Assembly: GCF_000308575.1 (NCBI RefSeq)
Contig: NZ_BAFZ01000007.1
Span: forward strand, 62,001 to 126,000
Direction: 5' to 3'
DNA length: 64,000 bases
Source of the DNA: Nocardia exalbida NBRC 100660
Lineage (GTDB): Bacteria > Actinomycetota > Actinomycetes > Mycobacteriales > Mycobacteriaceae
A program made the position numbers and the translations under genes. The notes beneath the pieces are model-generated. The model searched no databases. It saw only the letters and a program-made list of their open reading frames with translations, and had not been told where the DNA came from. Every line of letters starts with the position of its first letter. Position 1 is the stretch's first letter. Shown piece by piece: positions 10,231 through 19,450 of the stretch.

Positions 10231-10703
10231 AACTGAAGCCGACCCGCATCCTCGACATCGTGGCGAACGTGCTGATCGCCGCGCTGGTCGCGTGGATCGC
10301 CACCCGTGTGGCCTATGACAACTTCCCGCCGATCTCGATCTTCGCGGGCGCCTCGCTGTACCCGGTGGCCGCGATCGAAGCGGTGCTCGCTTTCGTCATC
10401 CGGGCGCGGGTCAACGACCACGAGATCGGCGACGGCCGCCACCAATTGCATCCGATCACCGCCGCCCGCGCCGTAGCGTTGGCCAAGGCGTCGGCGCAGG
10501 TGGGTTCGATCGCCGCGGGCATCTGGCTCGGTTTCCTGTGCTGGGTCCTCCCGCAGCGCGGCACGCTGCGCGCGGCCGCCGCCGACAGCCCCGGTGCGAT
10601 CGTCGGGATGCTGGCGGGCGTCGCTTTGGTTGCTGCGGCCCTGTGGCTGGAGTACTGCTGCCGGGCGCCGGAGGATCCAACCGACGATGCGGCAACTACG
10701 TAG
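10227..10703 (+). CDS. DUF3180 membrane protein
   Basis: 158-aa integral membrane protein with four predicted helices (about 8-26, 36-58, 88-108, 122-142). It matches the DUF3180 protein that always follows folK in mycobacteria (Rv3605c position). GTG start at 10227 overlaps the folK stop. Function unknown; the conserved placement suggests co-transcription with folate genes rather than a proven role in the pathway. Confidence 0.88.
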   Translation: MKLKPTRILDIVANVLIAALVAWIATRVAYDNFPPISIFAGASLYPVAAIEAVLAFVIRARVNDHEIGDGRHQLHPITAARAVALAKASAQVGSIAAGIWLGFLCWVLPQRGTLRAAAADSPGAIVGMLAGVALVAAALWLEYCCRAPEDPTDDAATT

Positions 10704-10772
10704 CTAAAGTCCCGGATCGAATCACAAAACGGAATCTGGGCTCTGCACGACCTATTGGCTACCCTGGCTGGC

Positions 10773-11720
10773 ATGGTTTCACCCTCCCGTAGCAGCACTT
10801 CCCGTCGACAGCGGGAGGACGCGGGAAAATTATTCGTCGGTGTCTTGATCTTGCTCGGTCTGGTTGCCAGCGTTTTCCTGATCTTCAGTAACAGTGTCGA
10901 GTTCGTACGGGTAGGTCTGGTCGCGGCGCTGTGGGCCGCGGCAATCGGCGCTCTGGCTGCGACGAAGTACCGCAAAGAGGCGACGATCGACAAGGCGAAG
11001 GTCCGCGATCTGCAGACCGTCTACGAGTTGCAGCTGGAGCGGGAGGTCACCGCGCGGCGCGAGTACGAACTCGGCGTCGAGGCGCGGGTCCGCGAGGAAG
11101 TGGGCGCCGACGCGGCCGAACTCGCGGCCTTACGGGCGGAGCTCACGGTGCTGCGGCAGAGCCTGCAGCGGCTGTTCGACGGCGATCTGCCGACGGATCG
11201 CCCGGCATTGCGCGCCGACGCGACCCGGATCCAGGAGCTGACCAGCTCTGGGACCGACTCCGGGAACAATAGCTCCGCGAATGCCGGGATGTGGTCGGTC
11301 TTCGCCGACCAGCAACCGCGTAGCAGCATGACGCCGATCTTCGAGCCCGACCATCCCGAGCCGCCGGTCTTCGCCAGCCCCTTCGACGATCCGGTCACCG
11401 CCGAGACCGCGATCGTCTCCGTCGACGACGACGCCGAGCAGGCCGACGCGGAGCAGGCACACCACGCCGAGCCGCGCGGCTGGGCGGATGCCTTCACCGA
11501 GACCGCGGCCGAGCCGCGCGACGAGCCGCCCACCCGGCCCGCTACCCGCCCGCAGCCGACTCGGGAACCGCCCGCACGGCCCACGTCCGCGCCCGCGATG
11601 GGTACGCCGAGCGCGCGCAGGCGGCGCAGGGCCGAGAGCGACGACGAGACGCCCTCGCGCCGTCTCTCGGTCGCGGAGATCATGGCCAACCTGCAATCCG
11701 AGGAGCGCGAACGCCGGTGA
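10773..11720 (+). CDS. DUF6779-type membrane-anchored, coiled-coil, Pro/Arg/Ala-rich protein
   Basis: 315 aa. Two transmembrane helices at about 18-37 and 44-61 are followed by a charged helical region (about 65-130, LQLEREVTARREYELGVEAR) that looks coiled-coil. A long acidic then Pro/Arg-rich disordered tail ends in a short conserved helix, LSVAEIMANLQSEERERR. It occupies the Rv3604c position of mycobacteria. The ATG at 10773 is chosen over an upstream TTG at 10755. Role unknown; the architecture suggests an envelope-associated scaffold, which is inference. Confidence 0.78.
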   Translation: MVSPSRSSTSRRQREDAGKLFVGVLILLGLVASVFLIFSNSVEFVRVGLVAALWAAAIGALAATKYRKEATIDKAKVRDLQTVYELQLEREVTARREYELGVEARVREEVGADAAELAALRAELTVLRQSLQRLFDGDLPTDRPALRADATRIQELTSSGTDSGNNSSANAGMWSVFADQQPRSSMTPIFEPDHPEPPVFASPFDDPVTAETAIVSVDDDAEQADAEQAHHAEPRGWADAFTETAAEPRDEPPTRPATRPQPTREPPARPTSAPAMGTPSARRRRRAESDDETPSRRLSVAEIMANLQSEERERR

Positions 11721-11860
11721 TCCGTGCCGGGTCGCGGCCCGGCACTGCGGCCTAGATCACGCGGGCACCCCGTGGCGGCGGCGAACCGCCTGCCGATATT
11801 CTCTTGGCGTACCGTCCGGTACCCGCATGGCGGGACTGGAACGACATCGAGAGGACAACG

Positions 11861-12805
11861 TTGACCTCGAGAAGCGTGAATTCCGACAACGCTGCTTCGG
11901 GCTACGACCCCGCGCCCGCACGCCTGACGGTGGGAATCGTCTCGGCGGGACGCGTGGGCTCGGCATTGGGCGCCGCACTCGAGCGGGCCGGACACGTCGT
12001 GTTCGGTGTCTGCGCGATCTCCGACGCCTCGGTGCGCCGTGCCAGGACCCGACTGCCCGATTCGGAGATCCTGCCGATCGAGCAGGTGGCCGCCCGCAGT
12101 GAGCTGCTGCTGCTCGCCGTGCCGGACACCGAGCTCCCCGGCCTGGTCCGCGGCCTGGCAGGCGCCGGAGTGGTGCGGCCGGGCACCATCGTGGCGCACA
12201 CCTCCGGCGCGAACGGCGTCGGCGTGCTCGCCCCCCTGGCCGAGGTCGGCGCCCTTCCGCTGGCCATCCACCCGGCGATGACCTTCACCGGTCACGACGA
12301 GGACGTGGCCCGGCTGGGCAACGCGTGCTTCGGTATCACCGCGGCCGACGAGGTCGGCTACGCCATCGCGCAGTCGCTGGTGATCGAAATGGGCGGCGAG
12401 CCGGTTCGCGTACCGGAGCAGCACCGGCCGCTGTACCACGCCGCGCTCGCGCACGGCAGCAATCACCTGGTCACGGTGATCGTGGACGCGGTGGCCGCGT
12501 TGCGCGCCGCCCTGGCCGGCCCCGGCCTGATGGGACAGCAACTGGTCGACGAGCAGCCCAACGGCCTGGCCGAGCGTCTGCTCGCCCCGCTGGCGTCGGC
12601 GGCGCTGGACAACGCGTTGCGCCGCGGCCAGGCCGCGCTGACCGGCCCGGTCGCCCGCGGCGACGCCGACGCGGTGGCCGCGCACCTGGAGGCCCTGTCG
12701 TCGGTCGATGCCCGGCTGGCCGAGGCCTATCGCGCGCTGTCGCTGCGCACCGCTGAGCGGGCAGGCACCGCCCCCGCCGTAATCCAGCTGCTGGAAGGAC
12801 GCTGA
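11861..12805 (+). CDS. Rossmann-fold/DUF2520 domain protein
   Basis: 314-aa cytoplasmic protein with an N-terminal NAD(P)-binding Rossmann fold ([19 protein letters not shown], about 22-40) and a C-terminal DUF2520 helical domain (from about 150), the arrangement of the Rv3603c family next to panC. The overall fold resembles ketopantoate-reductase/6-phosphogluconate-type dehydrogenases, but no reaction is established. The start is TTG at 11861, supported by GAGAGGA just upstream. The stop overlaps the panC ATG (TGATG), so translational coupling with pantothenate synthesis is likely. Confidence 0.88.
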   Translation: MTSRSVNSDNAASGYDPAPARLTVGIVSAGRVGSALGAALERAGHVVFGVCAISDASVRRARTRLPDSEILPIEQVAARSELLLLAVPDTELPGLVRGLAGAGVVRPGTIVAHTSGANGVGVLAPLAEVGALPLAIHPAMTFTGHDEDVARLGNACFGITAADEVGYAIAQSLVIEMGGEPVRVPEQHRPLYHAALAHGSNHLVTVIVDAVAALRAALAGPGLMGQQLVDEQPNGLAERLLAPLASAALDNALRRGQAALTGPVARGDADAVAAHLEALSSVDARLAEAYRALSLRTAERAGTAPAVIQLLEGR

Positions 12806-13785
12806 TGTTCGACTCGAAATTGCGCGGTGCCTACCGGCCCGGCGTGCTGACCGTGCACCACGATCCAGCGGTACTCGGGGCGGTGTCCGCCGCCCTGCGC
12901 GGCGTCGGCCGCACCGTCGCGCTGGTGCCGACCATGGGCGCGCTGCACGAGGGGCACTTGGAGATCGTGCGGCTGGCCAAGCGGACCAACCAGGTCGTCA
13001 TCGTGTCGATCTTCGTCAATCCCTTGCAGTTCGGGGCGAACGAAGACCTGGACAAATACCCCCGCACGCTGGACGCCGACGTCGAGCTGTTGCGTGCCGA
13101 GGGCGTCGAGCTGGTGTTCGCGCCGAGCGTGTCCGACATGTACCCGGACGGTCCGCGCACCACGGTGCACGCCGGTCCGCTCGGCGCGGAGCTGGAGGGG
13201 GCCAGCCGCCCGACCCATTTCGCGGGCATGCTCACCGTGGTCGCCAAACTGCTGCAGATCGCGCGGCCGACCGAGGCGTTCTTCGGTGAGAAGGACTACC
13301 AGCAGCTCACCCTGATCCGGCAGCTGGTCCGCGATCTGAATTTCGACGTGAAGATCACCCCGGTGGTCACCGTCCGTGAGCCCGACGGCCTGGCCCTGTC
13401 CTCGCGCAACCGCTACCTCGACCCCGTGCAGCGCGAATCGGCGCTGGCCCTGTCGGCCGCTCTGTCGGCGGGCAAACACGCGGGCGGTCTCGGCGGCGAC
13501 GCGGTGCTCGCGGCCGCCCGCCAGGTGCTCGACGCCGCGACCGGCGTGGACGTCGACTACCTGGAGCTGCGTTCGGCCACCCTGGGGCCCGCCCCGGCCA
13601 CCGGCAACGCCAGGCTGCTGATCGCGGCCCGGGTCGGCGCGACCCGGCTGATCGACAACATCGCCGTCACGCTCGGCGCTCCGATCGACGGCCACCCCAC
13701 CGTCGCCGGTTCGCGGCCCGCCGCGAACTCCTCCCAGCCTGTCGCGGCGGTGTCCGACCCCGCCGTCCTTCCTCCCGCGAACTAG
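12805..13785 (+). CDS. panC: Pantothenate synthetase
   Basis: ATP-dependent condensation of pantoate with beta-alanine. The 326-aa protein shows [20 protein letters not shown] (HIGH-type nucleotide loop), [27 protein letters not shown] and the KMSKS-like [10 protein letters not shown]. An extra ~25-aa Pro/Ala-rich C-terminus follows the usual end. ATG overlaps the stop of the DUF2520 gene by one base, and panD follows after 14 bp. Confidence 0.97.
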   Translation: MFDSKLRGAYRPGVLTVHHDPAVLGAVSAALRGVGRTVALVPTMGALHEGHLEIVRLAKRTNQVVIVSIFVNPLQFGANEDLDKYPRTLDADVELLRAEGVELVFAPSVSDMYPDGPRTTVHAGPLGAELEGASRPTHFAGMLTVVAKLLQIARPTEAFFGEKDYQQLTLIRQLVRDLNFDVKITPVVTVREPDGLALSSRNRYLDPVQRESALALSAALSAGKHAGGLGGDAVLAAARQVLDAATGVDVDYLELRSATLGPAPATGNARLLIAARVGATRLIDNIAVTLGAPIDGHPTVAGSRPAANSSQPVAAVSDPAVLPPAN

Positions 13786-13799
13786 AAAGGTTCGACGCA

Positions 13800-14219
13800 A
13801 TGCTGCGCACCATGATGAAGTCGAAGATCCACCGTGCCACCGTGACGCACGCCGACTTGCACTACGTCGGCTCGGTCACCGTGGACCAGGACCTGCTCGA
13901 CGCCGCCGATCTGCTGGAAGGCGAACAGGTCTGCATCGTGGACATCGACAACGGCGCCCGCCTGGAGACCTACGTCATCGCCGGTGAGCGGGGTTCCGGG
14001 GTGATCGGGATCAACGGCGCCGCGGCTCACCTGGTGCACCCGGGCGACCTCGTCATCCTGATCGCCTACGGCCAGCTGAACGAGCAGGAGATCGCCGAGT
14101 ACGACCCCAAGGTCGTGTTCGTCGACGAGCGCAACCGCCCGGTCGAACTCGGCTCGGACCCGGCGCACGCGCCGGAAGGCTCGGGCCTGACCTCGCCCCG
14201 CTCGCTGTCGTTCGTCTGA
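13800..14219 (+). CDS. panD: Aspartate 1-decarboxylase
   Basis: Makes beta-alanine from L-aspartate for PanC. The 139-aa proenzyme self-cleaves between Gly24 and Ser25 (HYVGSVT) to create the pyruvoyl group. The barrel motifs [20 protein letters not shown] and NGAAAHLV are present. GAAAGG is 8 nt before the ATG. The C-terminal ~22 residues ([11 protein letters not shown]) are a disordered extension of the kind also present in mycobacterial PanD. Confidence 0.97.
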   Translation: MLRTMMKSKIHRATVTHADLHYVGSVTVDQDLLDAADLLEGEQVCIVDIDNGARLETYVIAGERGSGVIGINGAAAHLVHPGDLVILIAYGQLNEQEIAEYDPKVVFVDERNRPVELGSDPAHAPEGSGLTSPRSLSFV

Positions 14220-14236
14220 GGAGCGGCGACCAGGAC

Positions 14237-15034
14237 ATGCTGCTGACCATCGATGTCCGCAACACGAGTATCGAACTCGGCCTGTTCTCCGGTTCCGGGG
14301 AGCATTCGAAACTGGTGCGGCACTGGCGAATGCACACCAATCCGTTGCTGACCGCCGACGAATTCGCCATGCAGGTGCGCGGGCTGGTCGGCGCGCAACT
14401 GGACGAGGTGATCGGCGTCTCGGCGCTTTCCACGGTGCCGCCCGTGCTGCGCGAGTTGCGCGGCATGCTCGGCCAATACTGGGGCCACGTTCCGCACGTG
14501 CTGGTGGAACCCGGTGTGCGCACGGGGATTCCGCTGCTGGTGGACAATCCGAAAGAAGTCGGCGCGGACCGCATCGTCAATTGCCTGGCCGCGTACCAGC
14601 GCTATTCCGCGCCCGCGATCGTCGTCGATTTCGGCACGGCGATCTGCGTGGACCTGGTGTCGAAGAAGGGCGAGTTCCTGGGCGGGATCATCGCGCCGGG
14701 TGTGGAGATCTCCACCGAGGCCCTGGTGGAACGCAGTGCGCTGCGGCGGGCGGAGTTGACCAGGCCACGTTCGGTGCTGGGGAAGAACAGCATGGAATGC
14801 ATGCAGTCCGGCGCGGTATTCGGTTTCGCCGGGCTGGTGGACGGCCTGATCGATCGCATTCGCGACGAGTTCGACGCCTTCGCGGGTGATGACGTCGCCG
14901 TGGTGGCGACCGGGGCGACCGCACCGCTGATCGTCCCGGAATCCGAAACGATCGACGACCACGATCCGCACCTCACGCTGACCGGCCTGCGACTCGTATA
15001 CGAACGCAATCAGCGGCGCAAGGGAAGTGTCTGA
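14237..15034 (+). CDS. coaX: Type III pantothenate kinase
   Basis: Phosphorylates pantothenate to 4'-phosphopantothenate using ASKHA-fold chemistry. The 265-aa sequence has the N-terminal [16 protein letters not shown] phosphate loop, [33 protein letters not shown] and [11 protein letters not shown]. The Arg in DVRNT replaces the usual Gly of DVGNT, as in the mycobacterial homologue. It closes the panC-panD-coaX run. A GGAG lies 12 nt upstream of the ATG. Confidence 0.95.
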   Translation: MLLTIDVRNTSIELGLFSGSGEHSKLVRHWRMHTNPLLTADEFAMQVRGLVGAQLDEVIGVSALSTVPPVLRELRGMLGQYWGHVPHVLVEPGVRTGIPLLVDNPKEVGADRIVNCLAAYQRYSAPAIVVDFGTAICVDLVSKKGEFLGGIIAPGVEISTEALVERSALRRAELTRPRSVLGKNSMECMQSGAVFGFAGLVDGLIDRIRDEFDAFAGDDVAVVATGATAPLIVPESETIDDHDPHLTLTGLRLVYERNQRRKGSV

Positions 15035-15069
15035 TATGCGCGGTGTCGGATTTGTCGCAGGCCGGGCAC

Positions 15070-15100
15070 TTGTCGACACCGCGCCGTCTGCTGTTAAACT
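15070..15100 (+). promoter_or_regulatory. Promoter of the cysteine leader peptide/cysteine dioxygenase operon
   Basis: TTGTCG at 15070-15075 and TAAACT at 15095-15100 with a 19-bp spacer. The -10 element is exactly 7 nt from a GTG at 15108, so transcription probably starts on that codon and the message is leaderless. Inferred from spacing only. Confidence 0.5.
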
Positions 15101-15107
15101 CCCTCTC

Positions 15108-15149
15108 GTGACCTTCTACGCGAGCACCCAGGAGTGTTGTCGAGGCTGA
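15108..15149 (+). CDS. Putative cysteine-responsive leader peptide (MTFYASTQECCRG)
   Basis: A 13-codon reading frame starting GTG and ending TGA, with two consecutive Cys codons (TGT TGT at 15135-15140) near its end. It begins 7 nt after a good -10 element and would be translated leaderless. Leaderless polycysteine short ORFs act as cysteine-responsive attenuators of downstream genes in mycobacteria, and the gene downstream here is a cysteine dioxygenase, so the match of codon, place and pathway is striking. Its stop lies against the first arm of a set of alternative hairpins (15139-15187). Not experimentally known; too short for homology alone to settle it. Confidence 0.55.
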   Translation: MTFYASTQECCRG

Positions 15150-15187
15150 CGTGCCTCGACCGATCGAGGCTGAGTTCCCGCCCTCGA
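15139..15187 (+). promoter_or_regulatory. Alternative hairpins between leader peptide and cysteine dioxygenase
   Basis: Four arms are present: GTCGAGG (15139-15145), CCTCGAC (15154-15160), TCGAGG (15164-15169) and CCTCGA (15182-15187). Arms 1-2 and 3-4 can pair, or arm 2 can pair with arm 3, which is an attenuator-like choice. A ribosome stalled on the Cys codons (15135-15140) would cover arm 1. The ribosome site of the dioxygenase gene, GGAG at 15204-15207, lies 17 nt beyond arm 4. Confidence 0.45.
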
Positions 15188-15215
15188 CCGTTACCTTCCT
15201 CCTGGAGATTCGCTC

Positions 15216-15824
15216 ATGCGTTCTTCTGTCCTTTCCCTTTCTTCCGCGCGTACCGCGCTGTCGGCTACCCCGCCGGTGGAACGCTCGGTGGCGCCCGCCC
15301 TGCCCACCCGGCTGCGCCCGGCCGATCTGCTGCGGCTGACCGATGAGGGCGCCGAAGACGTGCTGGCCGGGCGATACGACCATTTGCTTCCCGCCGGGGG
15401 GAAATGGCCGGAAAACGAGCGCTGGGCGACCAGGCTGCTCACCGACGACGAGGTCGACGTCTGGCTGATCAGCTGGACGCCGGGCAAGTCGACCGAGCTG
15501 CACGACCACGCCGGATCGCTCGGCGCGCTCACCGTGCTCAGCGGCGCGCTCACCGAATATCGCTGGAACGGAACGGAACTGCGTCGTCGCGTGCTCGCGG
15601 CGGGTGATCAGGCCTCGTTCCCGATCGGCTGGGTGCACGACGTCATGCGGACGCAGGCCGCCGTGCCGGGCGCCGTCGATTCCGCCGGTCCGCTCGATCC
15701 CACGCTGAGCGTGCACGCCTATTCCCCGCCGCTCACCGCCATGTCGTATTACGAGGTGACCGGGCACGGCACCCTGCGGCGCACCCGAACCGTCCTCACC
15801 GACCAGCCCGAAGGTGATATGTGA
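15216..15824 (+). CDS. Cysteine dioxygenase family protein
   Basis: Iron-dependent cupin that oxidises L-cysteine to cysteine sulfinate. The 202-aa product has the HxH pair at H96/H98 (ELHDHAG), a third His at about 141 (GWVHDV), and the VHAYSPPL motif near 167. GGAG at 15204-15207 supports the ATG. It is followed with a 1-3 bp overlap by a rhodanese, so cysteine oxidation and sulfur transfer are linked. The pair is inserted between coaX and lysS relative to the mycobacterial order. Likely controlled by the upstream leader peptide. Confidence 0.9.
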   Translation: MRSSVLSLSSARTALSATPPVERSVAPALPTRLRPADLLRLTDEGAEDVLAGRYDHLLPAGGKWPENERWATRLLTDDEVDVWLISWTPGKSTELHDHAGSLGALTVLSGALTEYRWNGTELRRRVLAAGDQASFPIGWVHDVMRTQAAVPGAVDSAGPLDPTLSVHAYSPPLTAMSYYEVTGHGTLRRTRTVLTDQPEGDM

Positions 15825-16255
15825 TGACCCGTTTGACCATCGATCAGATGCTCGAGAACGCACGGGCCCACCTGGACCGGATCTACGCCTTCGAATTGCC
15901 GGAAGCCGTCGAGCGGGGCGCCATTCTGGTGGATATCCGGCCGCAGGCGCAACGCGGACGGGAGGGCACCTTGCCCGGCGCGCTGGTGATCGAGCGCAAT
16001 GTCCTGGAATGGCGGCTGGACCCCACCAGTTCCGCCCGCCTGGCGCTGGCCGCCGATCACGACGTGGAATGGATCGTCGTCTGCTCCGAGGGATATACCT
16101 CCAGCCTGGCCGCCGCCGCGCTGCAGCAACTCGGGCTGCACCGGGCGACCGATCTGGTGGGCGGCTATCAGGCGTTGAAGGCGGCCGGTCTGTTGCACGT
16201 CGCCGTCGGGGCGCCGCACTTCGCGCGCGAGGCCGAAGCGCTCGCCTTGCTGTAA
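15824..16255 (+). CDS. Rhodanese-like domain sulfurtransferase
   Basis: 143-aa single-domain rhodanese. The active-site loop is VVCSEGYTSS with Cys near residue 90, preceded by ILVDIRPQAQR. It would bind or transfer sulfane sulfur in the cytoplasm. ATG at 15824 follows AAGG by 9 nt and overlaps the dioxygenase stop; a GTG three bases earlier is also possible. Coupling to cysteine dioxygenase suggests a role in thiol catabolism or persulfide handling, which is inference. Confidence 0.88.
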   Translation: MTRLTIDQMLENARAHLDRIYAFELPEAVERGAILVDIRPQAQRGREGTLPGALVIERNVLEWRLDPTSSARLALAADHDVEWIVVCSEGYTSSLAAAALQQLGLHRATDLVGGYQALKAAGLLHVAVGAPHFAREAEALALL

Positions 16256-16276
16256 TTCCCGCCGACACTTCCATCT

Positions 16277-16335
16277 CGAAATAGCCGGGCGCTCAGGTAG
16301 TTTCGCACACCACACGATGCGCACCGGCTATTTCG
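16277..16335. repeat. 12-bp perfect inverted repeat with 35-nt loop
   Basis: CGAAATAGCCGG at 16277-16288 and CCGGCTATTTCG at 16324-16335. It lies just past the rhodanese stop. It may be the terminator of the dioxygenase-rhodanese pair; the long loop leaves this uncertain. Confidence 0.45.
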
Positions 16336-16458
16336 CGTCCGTACGACGCCGGTGCGGACGTCCCGGGCGGGGCGACGCATCGATACCGTTTCGTTACTCC
16401 GGGCCGGAGTCCGGGCGGCCCGCATAACGATTTCCGATGCACGCTAGGGTTGTTCGAT

Positions 16459-18015
16459 GTGAGCACCCCGAACTCTGCATCTTCCAGCGCATCGACATCG
16501 GATTCGCGGCCTGCCGTGTCGCCGGCCGCCGACGATGCACCGGAGCAGATACGGATTCGCCGGGAGAAGCGGGAGCGGCTGCTCGCGGACGGTGGGGAGG
16601 CCTATCCCGTCGTCGTGCCGCGTACGCATACCCTGGCCGAAATTCGGGCCGCATATCCGGACCTCGCCGCGGACACGGCCACCGGGCTGCAGGTGGGCGT
16701 CGCCGGGCGCGTCATTTTCCTGCGTAATACCGGCAAGTTGTGTTTCGCGACACTGCAGGAGGGCGACGGTACCAAGCTGCAGGCGATGATCAGCCTGAAC
16801 GGGGTCGGTACGGACGCCCTCGCCGCCTGGAAGGCCGACGTGGATCTCGGTGACTTCGTTTTCGTGCACGGTGAGGTCATCTCGTCGCGGACCGGGGAAC
16901 TGAGCGTCATGGCCGATTCTTGGTTCATGGCGGCGAAGGCCCTGCGTCCGCTGCCGGTGGCGCACAAGGAGATGAACGAGGAATCGCGGGTACGGCAGCG
17001 TTATGTCGACCTGATCGTGCGTCCCGAGGCCAGGGAAATGGCCCGTACCCGCATCGCCGTGGTGCGCGCGTTGCGCAACGCCCTGGAGCGCAGGGGCTTC
17101 CTGGAGGTGGAGACGCCGATGCTGCAGACGCTGCACGGCGGCGCCGCGGCCCGCCCCTTCGTCACCCATTCCAACGCCCTCGACATGGACCTCTTCCTGC
17201 GCATCGCGCCCGAGTTGTTCCTGAAGCGCTGCGTGGTCGGCGGCCTGGAGCGGGTCTTCGAGATCAACCGGAACTTCCGGAACGAGGGCGCGGACTCCAC
17301 GCATTCCCCCGAGTTCGCGATGCTGGAGACATACCAGGCATACGGCACCTATGACGACTCGGCGGTGATGATCCGGGAATTGGTGCAGGAAGTGGCGCAG
17401 GAGGCGTTCGGCACGCAGGTGGTGACCCTGGCCGACGGCACCGAATATGATCTCCGCGGCGAGTGGGCCGTCGTCGAGATGTACCCTTCGCTGTCGGATG
17501 CGCTGGGTGTGCCGGTGACTCCGGAAACGTCGGTCGCCGAATTGCGCGCGCTCGCGGATCGGGTCGGTCTGGAAATTCCGGAGGGCAAGGGCTACGGCCA
17601 CGGGAAACTCGTCGAGGAACTCTGGGAACACCAGTATGGCGACAAGCTGTACGCGCCGACTTTCGTACGCGACTTCCCGGTGGAGACATCCCCGTTGACC
17701 AGGCAGCATCGTAGTACGGCAGGGGTCACGGAGAAGTGGGATCTCTATGTGCGCGGCTTCGAGTTGGCCACGGGCTATTCGGAGTTGGTCGACCCGGTGA
17801 TCCAGCGCGAGCGGTTCGTCGATCAGGCGCGGCTCGCCGCGCAGGGTGACGACGAGGCGATGGTGCTGGACGAGGACTTCCTCGCGGCGATGGAGCACGG
17901 CATGCCGCCGACGACCGGAACGGGTATGGGAATCGATCGGTTGTTGATGGCGCTCACGGGATTGGGAATCCGAGAAACGATACTGTTCCCAATTGTGCGT
18001 CCGGTCACCCGGTGA
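16459..18015 (+). CDS. lysS: Lysine--tRNA ligase, class II
   Basis: Charges tRNA-Lys. The ~518-aa class II synthetase has an OB-fold anticodon-binding domain (about 60-165), then the catalytic domain with [20 protein letters not shown] (motif 2 region) and [15 protein letters not shown] (motif 3) at the end. GTG at 16459 is used: a TAGGGT -10 element ends 8 nt upstream, so the message is probably leaderless. The first ~30 residues are a Ser/Ala-rich tail. lsr2 follows, as in mycobacteria. Confidence 0.95.
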   Translation: MSTPNSASSSASTSDSRPAVSPAADDAPEQIRIRREKRERLLADGGEAYPVVVPRTHTLAEIRAAYPDLAADTATGLQVGVAGRVIFLRNTGKLCFATLQEGDGTKLQAMISLNGVGTDALAAWKADVDLGDFVFVHGEVISSRTGELSVMADSWFMAAKALRPLPVAHKEMNEESRVRQRYVDLIVRPEAREMARTRIAVVRALRNALERRGFLEVETPMLQTLHGGAAARPFVTHSNALDMDLFLRIAPELFLKRCVVGGLERVFEINRNFRNEGADSTHSPEFAMLETYQAYGTYDDSAVMIRELVQEVAQEAFGTQVVTLADGTEYDLRGEWAVVEMYPSLSDALGVPVTPETSVAELRALADRVGLEIPEGKGYGHGKLVEELWEHQYGDKLYAPTFVRDFPVETSPLTRQHRSTAGVTEKWDLYVRGFELATGYSELVDPVIQRERFVDQARLAAQGDDEAMVLDEDFLAAMEHGMPPTTGTGMGIDRLLMALTGLGIRETILFPIVRPVTR

Positions 18016-18130
18016 CCACTGGATTGCAAAGCAGCGACTCCGTCTTGGAATTTCCGGAATTCGGGGTATTCTTGCCTCGGGTAATCGGCCTAGTATGCGG
18101 GTCGCACGATTTCGAGAGGACGTTCATCTC

Positions 18131-18490
18131 ATGGCAAAGAAGGTCACCGTTAGCCTGATCGACGATGTCGACGGTGAGTCCATCGCGGACGAGACCATCG
18201 AGTTTGCGATCGACGGTGTGTCGTACGAGATCGACCTGTCGTCGGCAAATGCGGCGAAGCTGCGCGACGGTTTGGAGGAGTGGGTTTCGAATGCGCGCCG
18301 GGTGAGCGGCCGGCGCCGGGTCAAGGCCGCCGCGGCCGCCGCGGGCACTCCGAAGAGCCGGGTCTCGATCGATCGGGAACAAAGCGCCGCAATTCGGGAG
18401 TGGGCGCGTCGGAATGGACACAAGGTGTCCGCACGGGGCCGCATCTCCGCCGACATCACCGACGCGTACAACAAGGCCGCGAAGGGATAG
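18131..18490 (+). CDS. lsr2: Nucleoid-associated protein Lsr2
   Basis: H-NS-like xenogeneic silencer that binds AT-rich DNA. 119 aa: N-terminal dimerisation domain ([20 protein letters not shown]) and C-terminal DNA-binding domain with the AT-hook-like RGR in [22 protein letters not shown] lies 10 nt upstream of the ATG. Order lysS-lsr2 is as in mycobacteria, but clpC is pushed about 2.9 kb downstream by three inserted genes. A strong hairpin terminates it. Confidence 0.97.
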   Translation: MAKKVTVSLIDDVDGESIADETIEFAIDGVSYEIDLSSANAAKLRDGLEEWVSNARRVSGRRRVKAAAAAAGTPKSRVSIDREQSAAIREWARRNGHKVSARGRISADITDAYNKAAKG

Positions 18491-18501
18491 TTATTTTTCG
18501 G

Positions 18502-18539
18502 CCGCCGTCCCGGCGAATCGTGCGACGTCGGGGCGGCGG
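18502..18539 (+). terminator. Terminator after lsr2
   Basis: CCGCCG-TCCCGGCG pairs with CGTCGGGG-CGGCGG (14 bp with two wobble pairs, 10-nt loop region) 11 nt past the lsr2 stop, followed by TCTTGTTTGT. Confidence 0.65.
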
Positions 18540-18694
18540 TCTTGTTTGTGATAGGGCTTCGATATGGCAACGAGACCGGATCACACGGTGGCACGTCCCG
18601 GCGGATGAATCGATCTTGCTCGTGGTACCGGGACGCGGCACCATGGAAGCGTGCGACGGTCACTGGCGGTATGGAGAGGTGAGGTATCGGCGCA

Positions 18695-19318
18695 GTGACA
18701 GGATTCGTCGGATCATTCTTGCGGTTCACCGATGATGCCGGTCGGCAGCAGGAGCTCATGCTCACGCCGGATCGCGGACGCGTCACCATCGGCCGCTCCC
18801 CGCATGCCGATCTCGCCCTGAGCTGGGACGCCGAGGTCTCCCGGCTGCACGCGGCGGTCGAATACCTGGGTGCGCACTGGACCATCGTGGACGACGGCCT
18901 CTCCCGCAACGGCACCTTCGTCAACGGGGACCGGCTCGTCGGCCGCCGCAGGCTGATGGCGGGCGACGTCATCCGGGTCGGCACCTCGCGGGTGTCGTTT
19001 CACGACTTCGGCGGCGTCTCCGACGACATCACCCGTACCTCCACCGGCTCGATACCCACGGCGCGGTCGCTGACCGAGACGCAGCGCTCGGTGCTGGTCG
19101 CACTGTGCAGGCCGTACAAGCACGGCGCGGGTTTCGCCACGCCCGCCTCCAATCAGCAGATCGCCGAGGAGCTGTTCCTCAGCGTCGACGCGATCAAGAC
19201 GCACCTGCGCGCCCTGTTCGCCAAGTTCGGGGTGGAGGATCTGCCGCAGAACCAGAAGCGGGTGCGATTGGCGGGACTGGCCATGCAGAGTGGGCTCATT
19301 TCCGATCGGGACCTGTGA
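18695..19318 (+). CDS. FHA domain protein with C-terminal winged/LuxR-like helix-turn-helix
   Basis: 207 aa. The FHA phosphothreonine-binding domain spans about 25-105, with GRVTIGRSPHADL, VSRLHAAVE and DDGLSRNGTFVNG giving the key Arg, Ser, His and Asn residues. The C-terminal ~80 residues contain ASNQQIAEELFLSVDAIKTH, a helix-turn-helix of the GerE/LuxR type. It may therefore bind DNA in response to Ser/Thr-kinase phosphorylation of a partner; this is inference. GTG start at 18695 has GAGG 10 nt upstream. Stands alone between lsr2 and a DUF1772 gene. Confidence 0.85.
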   Translation: MTGFVGSFLRFTDDAGRQQELMLTPDRGRVTIGRSPHADLALSWDAEVSRLHAAVEYLGAHWTIVDDGLSRNGTFVNGDRLVGRRRLMAGDVIRVGTSRVSFHDFGGVSDDITRTSTGSIPTARSLTETQRSVLVALCRPYKHGAGFATPASNQQIAEELFLSVDAIKTHLRALFAKFGVEDLPQNQKRVRLAGLAMQSGLISDRDL

Positions 19319-19450
19319 GGCCTCCACCGTAGACGCTCGCTTAGCGCATCGAGCTTCTCGGCCATGGAGAGTCCGGGCGATAGCGGCTTGACTCGGAGGT
19401 ACCCGGGCCGGAGCGACGACTCCGGCGGGTTTTCCGAGCAGGAGGAACTC

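Noticed and set aside
15134..15346. Frame starting GTG at 15134 and running into the cysteine dioxygenase gene
   Set aside because: It overlaps the dioxygenase in another frame for 130 bp, and the CAGGAG lies directly against its start; the 15108-15149 leader explains the region better.
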